Positions 6,111 through 9,966 of a stretch of DNA of 9,966 bases are shown piece after piece. This stretch comes from CAYJWL01 sp964373855 (GTDB lineage: Bacteria; Patescibacteriota; Andersenbacteria; UBA10190), in NCBI GenBank assembly GCA_964373855.1, contig CAYJWL010000027.1, positions 1 to 9,966 on the forward strand, read 5' to 3'. Numbering within the stretch: position 1 is the stretch's first letter; the number at the start of each line of letters is the position of its first letter. Made by a program: the position numbers and the translations under genes. Below the pieces are notes generated by a model, which worked only from the letters and a program-made list of their open reading frames with translations, was not told the DNA's origin and made no database searches.

Positions 6111-6140
6111 TTGACACTGTGCATAACTTTGTACCATAAT
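6111..6140 (+). promoter_or_regulatory. Sigma70-type promoter
   Basis: TTGACA (6111-6116, perfect -35) and CATAAT (6135-6140, five of six) are spaced by 18 bases. The predicted start near 6147 leaves a leader of about 48 bases to the GTG at 6195. Confidence 0.65.
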
Positions 6141-6194
6141 ATCCATCGGGCTTGTTCGTTCTATCATGGTTTGCCACGGAGAAAGGGATGCCAA

Positions 6195-6635
6195 GTGGTC
6201 AAGCTGCTTTTTGATTTGCATGGACTCAAGTTTGTGAAACGTTCAGAATTTTGGCCCGAGGAGAGAAACACAAGGGGAGAATTAACTCTTGTCAAAGAAA
6301 ATGGCGGCCTGGAAGAGTGTCTCAAGCGATTGCACATGGAGTTGCAAGCCATTATCAATCGTACAGCGGAAAGGACAAACAAAACGATTCCTCTATCCGA
6401 TGTGCAGGTGGCAGGCCCGCCGCTCGTTGACAGCTCGACGTGGCACGATCATTATATCGGCCATGGAGCTCCGACTTTGCCAGAATACTCTCTATGCGCT
6501 TTGCGCGCCTGGTTTAACACCACCTACCCCGGATATCACTTCCAGATATCCATGAACGGTCACACGCAAATCACATTCCCCGGCCATCGTGGCCGACGGA
6601 CACAGGGTTCTCCCCAGCCCCCGGACGCGGCCTGA
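6195..6635 (+). CDS. Hypothetical 146-residue protein
   Basis: I do not recognise a family. The protein is soluble with no signal peptide or membrane segment. An N-terminal LLFDLHGLKF stretch is followed by a Glu/Arg/Lys-rich helical region (about 20-60). A more aromatic and His-rich half (WHDHYIGHGAPTLPEY, LRAWFNTTYPGYHFQI) follows, and the final 15 residues are disordered. The clustered histidines could bind a metal, but no known motif is formed. I chose GTG 6195 over the upstream ATG 6108 because GGAGAAAGGG (6178-6187) lies seven bases before it and because the promoter at 6111-6140 would place the ATG upstream of the transcript. If another promoter is used, the longer 175-residue form is possible. 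A strong terminator follows at 6656, so it is probably monocistronic. Confidence 0.65.
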   Translation: MVKLLFDLHGLKFVKRSEFWPEERNTRGELTLVKENGGLEECLKRLHMELQAIINRTAERTNKTIPLSDVQVAGPPLVDSSTWHDHYIGHGAPTLPEYSLCALRAWFNTTYPGYHFQISMNGHTQITFPGHRGRRTQGSPQPPDAA

Positions 6636-6655
6636 GCTAATCCGCACCCACCAAT

Positions 6656-6696
6656 CTCACCCAAGCATTCCTCATGCCCCTCGGGTGAGTTTTTTT
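6656..6696 (+). terminator. Intrinsic terminator after the 6195-6635 gene
   Basis: CTCACCC (6656-6662) pairs perfectly with GGGTGAG (6683-6689) and seven T follow. The 20-base loop can form a small inner GCAT/ATGC stem. It starts 21 bases after the stop codon. Confidence 0.88.
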
Positions 6697-6731
6697 ATCT
6701 CCCAACTCCGACCCGGGCTAGGTTGTATACG

Positions 6732-6760
6732 AGAATCCACCACGTGCTGTGGTGGATTCT
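6732..6760. repeat. Perfect 12-bp hairpin without U tract
   Basis: AGAATCCACCAC (6732-6743) and GTGGTGGATTCT (6749-6760) pair at all 12 positions around a 5-base loop. It lies between the rightward terminator and the stop of the leftward gene at 6789. Neither strand has a following T run, so it may be a Rho-type or 3'-end-stabilising hairpin for the leftward transcript. Confidence 0.7.
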
Positions 6761-6788
6761 TAACTCACCTGCGCTTGAGTGTCTGTGT

Positions 6789-7202
6789 TCAGGCCGCAGA
6801 CATTGTTTGTTCCTCACTTTTCATCATGCTGGCTGCCAACGCCCACAAACCAACAACAATATGTAAGATGTTATCGGCCGGGTTTTCGAGATTGGCTCCG
6901 AGGAAGTTGGGTGGGCCGCTCGGTAAGAAGAAGCCGATCAGGCCGATAAGCAAGCCAAGCAGGCCAACTAAGATAACCAAGCCTTTGAGCTGCGCGGGAC
7001 TTTTTAGCATATAGGCAGCGCCGAGCGCTACCACCCCAAGGATCAAATGAGCCCAGTTCTCCCCGTTGTCAAACCACCAATAGGAGCCAAAGAGACTACG
7101 TTCCGGCGTGGGGCCAATCAGACCAATGAAGCCTAAAATACCGACCACTGCCAGTACTACCCCGCCGACTTGAAGAAAGCCTTTCGGTGTAAAAATGTTC
7201 AT
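6789..7202 (-). CDS. Four-helix membrane protein, DUF4383-like
   Basis: A 137-residue integral membrane protein of unknown function. Four hydrophobic helices are visible at about 11-31, 49-65, 71-92 and 111-128. Loops are short, with a conserved-looking WWFDNGENWAHLILG before helix 2 and NPADNILHIVVGLWALAAS in helix 4. The repeated pattern of helix starts (ENWAHLILGVVALGAAY and DNILHIVVGLWALAAS) suggests an internal duplication of two-helix halves with a histidine in each. That pattern resembles DUF4383-type small membrane proteins (family recall, not tested). The C-terminus is short and polar. Translation should be strong: AGGAGGTGA (7209-7217) is an extended Shine-Dalgarno match six bases before the ATG. 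It is transcribed away from the signalling pair, sharing a 136-base divergent region with it. Confidence 0.8.
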   Translation of the reverse strand: MNIFTPKGFLQVGGVVLAVVGILGFIGLIGPTPERSLFGSYWWFDNGENWAHLILGVVALGAAYMLKSPAQLKGLVILVGLLGLLIGLIGFFLPSGPPNFLGANLENPADNILHIVVGLWALAASMMKSEEQTMSAA

Positions 7203-7228
7203 GTTCGCTCACCTCCTCGAATAAAGTA

Positions 7229-7241
7229 ATGAACGGTTCAT
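7229..7241. promoter_or_regulatory. Candidate operator palindrome
   Basis: ATGAACGGTTCAT is a perfect 6+1+6 inverted repeat. It lies in the divergent region, 26 bases before the ATG of the membrane-protein gene, just upstream of its ribosome site. The position suits a repressor or response-regulator site, but one copy is weak evidence. Confidence 0.3.
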
Positions 7242-7304
7242 ACTTATATTGCAGTTATTGTAGCACAATTCCTTTCGGTCGTATTTGATTTACGGTCCAC
7301 CTCT

Positions 7305-7310
7305 TATACT
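7305..7310 (+). promoter_or_regulatory. Possible -10 element for the receiver gene
   Basis: TATACT matches the -10 consensus at five of six positions and would start transcription near 7317, about 22 bases before the ATG. No good -35 is present at 16-18 bases; TTGATT (7285-7290) is too close. Activator dependence is possible. Confidence 0.35.
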
Positions 7311-7338
7311 ATGAAGAAAGCTATATCACAGCCAAACC

Positions 7339-7752
7339 ATGATACAGGACAGCCTAAGCATAGATCCGACCAAGTACCATATCCTCATTGTGGAGGATGA
7401 TGCGCTTATGTCTGGTGTCCTCGAGGGAAACCTGATGGAACGGCAATATCAGACAACAGTTGTGGCAAATGCCGAGGAAGCCCGCCAAGCAATGGCAAAG
7501 AAAGAGGTCGACGTCATGTTGCTGGATATTATCCTGCCGGGCATGAATGGTATCGATTTTCTTAAAGAGCTTAAAGCTGATGAAAAATATAATGACATTC
7601 CCGTCATTATTATCTCCAATCTCGGCCAAAAAAAAGAAGTAGCCAAGGGATTACAGGCGGGCGCCGTATACTACATCATAAAAGCTAATGTCTTTCCCGA
7701 AGAAATAGTTGAGCAGGTCGAGAACGCTCTCAAGAAAAAAATCGGGAAATAA
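7339..7752 (+). CDS. Single-domain response regulator (CheY-like receiver)
   Basis: A 137-residue stand-alone receiver that accepts a phosphoryl group from a histidine kinase, most likely the one encoded next. The fold is complete. The acidic pocket is E19-D20-D21 in ILIVEDD, and the phosphoacceptor is D63 in LLDIILPGMNG. The switch residue is S93 in IIISN, and the conserved lysine is K115 in YYIIKAN. No output domain follows; the frame stops after the last helix (VEQVENALKKKIGK). Signalling would therefore be by protein contact or as a phosphorelay intermediate. Only about 12 residues precede the first strand. No good ribosome site precedes the ATG at 7339. The stop is 13 bases before the kinase ATG. 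The kinase frame is open back through the end of this gene, across a seven-A run (7735-7741). Confidence 0.93.
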   Translation: MIQDSLSIDPTKYHILIVEDDALMSGVLEGNLMERQYQTTVVANAEEARQAMAKKEVDVMLLDIILPGMNGIDFLKELKADEKYNDIPVIIISNLGQKKEVAKGLQAGAVYYIIKANVFPEEIVEQVENALKKKIGK

Positions 7753-7765
7753 TCTTGGCGCAGCC

Positions 7766-8506
7766 ATGGCAGCTCGATCACAGGCCAAAGATAGTCCTGC
7801 CTCGGCAAACAAGGCGGAAGAGACTATGACGGAATTTGTCTCCGTGGCCGCGCACCAGCTACGCACTCCTTTAACCGGTATCAAATGGACATTAAGCGCA
7901 TTGGTCGAGGGCAAACACGGCACATTAAAACCAGCCCAGGCGAAGGTTTTGAATGAAGTCTTAAAGGCCATAGTTGATATGATCAACCTGGCAAACGACT
8001 GGCTAAACGTAGCCCGCCTTCATGAAAAGCAAGGCGACTTTACATTTAAACGGCAAAGCATCAGGCCGATTGTCGAAGCCGCCGCTATCCGCTGGGAAAA
8101 AATCGCCAAAGAACACCAGTTAGCCTTGGCTCTGCGGATGCCGGCTGAACCGCTTCCGGAGATTACTTTCGACGAAAGCCGGATAAGCGTAGTAATTGAT
8201 AACCTCCTCGATAACGCAGTCAAGTACACGCCGGAGGACGGCCAGATCCGACTGGAAGTGGCCAAGAAAGGTAACCACGTAGTCATATCTGTAACGGATA
8301 CTGGTATTGGGATTCCGGAAAATCAGTGGCACCGCGTCTTTACCAAATTTTTCCGCTCCAGCAATGCCCAAGAAGCTCAAACGAGCGGATCCGGTTTGGG
8401 ATTATTCGTTGCCAAAAATATCATTGATCTTCATGGCGGAGAGATGTCTTTTGCCAGCAGCAAGGGTGAAGGCAGCACGTTCCGTTTTAGCTTACCGCTT
8501 GACTGA
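7766..8506 (+). CDS. Soluble sensor-less histidine kinase
   Basis: A 246-residue histidine kinase made only of the dimerisation/phosphotransfer and ATPase domains. The H box is VAAHQLRTPLTGIKW with H30. The N box is IDNLLDNAVKYTPEDG (145-159), G1 is VTDTGIGIP, the F box is VFTKFFRSS, and G2 is GSGLGLFVAKNI, so all catalytic motifs are intact. No membrane helix, PAS, GAF or HAMP domain precedes the H box, so signal input must come from a partner, perhaps the receiver encoded upstream. ATG 7766 gives 29 residues before H30. A TTG at 7709 would overlap the receiver gene and add 19 basic residues. The ribosome site is weak, suggesting coupling to the receiver. The stop is 2 bases from the converging stop of the next gene. 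Confidence 0.93.
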   Translation: MAARSQAKDSPASANKAEETMTEFVSVAAHQLRTPLTGIKWTLSALVEGKHGTLKPAQAKVLNEVLKAIVDMINLANDWLNVARLHEKQGDFTFKRQSIRPIVEAAAIRWEKIAKEHQLALALRMPAEPLPEITFDESRISVVIDNLLDNAVKYTPEDGQIRLEVAKKGNHVVISVTDTGIGIPENQWHRVFTKFFRSSNAQEAQTSGSGLGLFVAKNIIDLHGGEMSFASSKGEGSTFRFSLPLD

Positions 8507-8508
8507 CT

Positions 8509-9966
8509 TCAAACCACCAAATTCATCTGCATCTTTCCGGCTGCGGCGGGCTTGAGGGAAATAGATAATGCCAATGCCTCCCTGACTCCCGGGCGAAACA
8601 CAAGGTGCGATTCGGTGAACATCTCATACCCCACCCGGCTGATGCGGATGGTATAGACACCCTGGGGCGGCATGAGGAAGAACTGTCCTTTATAGTTCGT
8701 CACGCGTGTCGCCACTAACTTATCATTCGTGGCGTCATACAATTGCACGGTCGCCAGGTCAATCGGCTGCCCGGTTTCAGTATCAGCAATCGTACCCAGT
8801 GCCCGATGGCGACGGTAAAGAATATGGAGCTTCCACGCGACGAGCAGGATATACAGACTTTCTATCAAGTAGACCAGCAGCGAAGGGTTGAATACAACGG
8901 TAATTGTATTAAGAGCCGAGCCAAAAACGAGCAACGGCCAGGAAAGCGAAGCTAAGATCAATTCAATACGCTGCAGGTTGCGGTACCAATGCAATTTACG
9001 GCTGTCGGCCGTCTGGGAGAGAGGGCGCATAGCCAAGACAATCGGCAACAATTTATCTTTCGTGACGGTGATCGCCCGTCCGTCATAGACGTGTTCGCCG
9101 CCAATCAAGCGCAGGAACTGCGCCTGCGGGGTGAGTGCCCAGCCGGCTTTGTGCGCCCGGAACTCATAGGTGCCGGCTTTGAGATACGTCGAGAATGATC
9201 CTTCCGCACTGGAAGTTAACGTTTCCACTAACTTTTGCGCCTGGTGATCGTATACCTGAACTACTGTTTCGGCCAGAGGCATCCCGGAATCTGCTTTCAC
9301 CACTCGCCCCCACGGCCGCTTCTTCGTGCGAAAACCGAGCGCTCCGAGCAAGGCCTGCCAGATACGCTGGATAAGGAAGGGCAGTTCGCCCAGGAAATTG
9401 GGCGCGGCGGTTACGAGCGAGGCAGATGATATGACCGCTACCGCCGCTAATGGGACAGTCGCTACGGCCACAGTTTGCACTACTGGATCCTGGGCGACTT
9501 GCCGGACTATCTCCAGCGTCTTCTTCACCACCGCCACGGCTTTCTTAATAACTTTCTTCGCAACCTCTTTAATGGTAGTGACGATTGTATCAACCACGTC
9601 CTGGATAAACGTAACAATCTCGGTCCCCGGCGGCTCGTCCGCGCCTGGCGGCGGCGTACTCTCCGGCGAAGGAGAAGGTTCGGGCGAAGGCTCCGGCGAG
9701 GGCGAAGGGGTCGGTGAGGGTTCCGGAGTTGGAGTGGGTGTTGGCGTGGCAGTCGGAGTCGGAGTGGGAATAGGCGTTGGCGTCGGAGTGATAACCAAAC
9801 ACACACCGGCAGACTGATATTCACCGGGTCCGCAGGTTGTTACTACAACCAGATTAGACCCGTTTACTGCTGCCGCCGAGTCATGCAGGAAGGCTTTGAT
9901 GTAATAGAGCGTGTTGTAGGCGAAATTCGTGATCAAGTGACTGACGGTGTTAATATCCGTAAATGT
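8509..9966 (-). CDS. C-terminal part of a large surface protein with carboxypeptidase-regulatory-like (Cna-B-type) domains; 5' end off window
   Basis: The frame is open to the right edge, so 485 C-terminal residues are visible (numbered from the edge). Order: an extracytoplasmic segment with a CGPGEYQSAGVC pair of cysteines (45, 56); a Pro/Thr/Ser/Glu linker of about 48 residues (60-107); a Lys/Val-rich amphipathic helix (127-155); a hydrophobic helix (162-187); a first beta-sandwich repeat GRVVKADSGMPLAETVVQVYD to about 290; two closely spaced hydrophobic helices (332-350, 361-380); and a second related repeat GTIADTETGQPIDLATVQLYD to the end. Both repeats have the Gly-x-Tyr-x-Phe/Ile end pattern of carboxypeptidase-regulatory or Cna-B-like folds. 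Basic residues follow the first and third helices (FRTKKRPWGR, YRRHR), which would place both folds on the cytoplasmic side. The internal TTG at 9936 is not a plausible start. No sortase signal is seen. Function is probably adhesion or envelope structure. Confidence 0.8.
   Translation of the reverse strand, partial: TFTDINTVSHLITNFAYNTLYYIKAFLHDSAAAVNGSNLVVVTTCGPGEYQSAGVCLVITPTPTPIPTPTPTATPTPTPTPEPSPTPSPSPEPSPEPSPSPESTPPPGADEPPGTEIVTFIQDVVDTIVTTIKEVAKKVIKKAVAVVKKTLEIVRQVAQDPVVQTVAVATVPLAAVAVISSASLVTAAPNFLGELPFLIQRIWQALLGALGFRTKKRPWGRVVKADSGMPLAETVVQVYDHQAQKLVETLTSSAEGSFSTYLKAGTYEFRAHKAGWALTPQAQFLRLIGGEHVYDGRAITVTKDKLLPIVLAMRPLSQTADSRKLHWYRNLQRIELILASLSWPLLVFGSALNTITVVFNPSLLVYLIESLYILLVAWKLHILYRRHRALGTIADTETGQPIDLATVQLYDATNDKLVATRVTNYKGQFFLMPPQGVYTIRISRVGYEMFTESHLVFRPGVREALALSISLKPAAAGKMQMNLVV
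9646..9789 (-). repeat. Pro-Thr/Pro-Ser/Pro-Glu tandem coding repeat
   Basis: Degenerate hexanucleotide-scale repeats encode alternating Pro with Thr, then Pro with Ser or Glu. Such stretches form extended, wall-spanning linkers and are prone to length change by slippage. The Thr part is near 9730-9789 and the Ser/Glu part near 9650-9730. Confidence 0.85.

Noticed and set aside
6589..7014. 141-codon plus-strand frame
   Set aside because: It runs through the terminator at 6656-6696 and is antisense to the four-helix membrane gene, with no ribosome site or recognisable features.
9326..9817. 163-codon plus-strand reading frame rich in Gly/Val/Glu
   Set aside because: It is antisense to the Pro/Thr/Ser linker of the surface protein; the repeats keep several frames open at once. 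The minus frame has clear domains.

Overview
The window reads as accessory-type chromosome of a bacterium with roughly 50% GC and the standard code (TGA ends several genes, so it is not a TGA-recoding lineage). The gene mix suggests a member of the Candidate Phyla Radiation/Patescibacteria: a bacterial deoxyhypusine-synthase-like enzyme, a sensorless response regulator/histidine kinase pair, short orphan membrane proteins, and a large surface protein with a Pro/Thr/Ser linker and carboxypeptidase-regulatory-like folds. That placement is inference; no rRNA or ribosomal marker is present.

Layout. Positions 36-1995 hold leftward genes: a DEDDh 3'-5' exonuclease, a 48-residue one-helix membrane protein, and upstream of it an AstE/AspA-like zinc hydrolase. 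Running rightward from about 2152 is a deoxyhypusine-synthase family gene closed by a clear intrinsic terminator. A leftward membrane-anchored acidic orphan (3637-4137) has its own terminator. A rightward two-gene operon follows (4265-5889): a shortened UmuD-like protein and a Y-family DNA polymerase overlapping by ATGA. Next come a repeat-rich gap, an orphan gene with a good sigma70-type promoter (6195-6635), a leftward four-helix membrane protein (6789-7202), a rightward receiver/histidine-kinase pair (7339-8506), and the C-terminal part of a large leftward surface protein that runs off the right edge.

The most interesting points are these. (1) The UmuD-like protein aligns to E. coli UmuD without gaps from the cleavage site through both catalytic positions. 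It keeps the Ala-Gly cleavage site, but the catalytic Ser is Ala, the catalytic Lys is Arg, and about 22 C-terminal residues are missing. It is therefore predicted to be a non-cleaving pseudo-peptidase still coupled to its polymerase. (2) Two copies of an undescribed imperfect palindromic repeat of about 100-130 bp lie in opposite orientation at 3466-3585 and 5942-6072. They share a conserved asymmetric bulge, matched T/A run lengths, and related end sequences. (3) The receiver and kinase frames are separated only by a short out-of-frame junction containing a seven-A run, so a fused RR-HK product by slippage, or a split gene, is conceivable.

The genes do not form one pathway. The recognisable themes are lesion bypass (4265-5889), phosphorelay signalling (7339-8506), polyamine-type chemistry (2152-3333) and cell-surface architecture (8509-9966).
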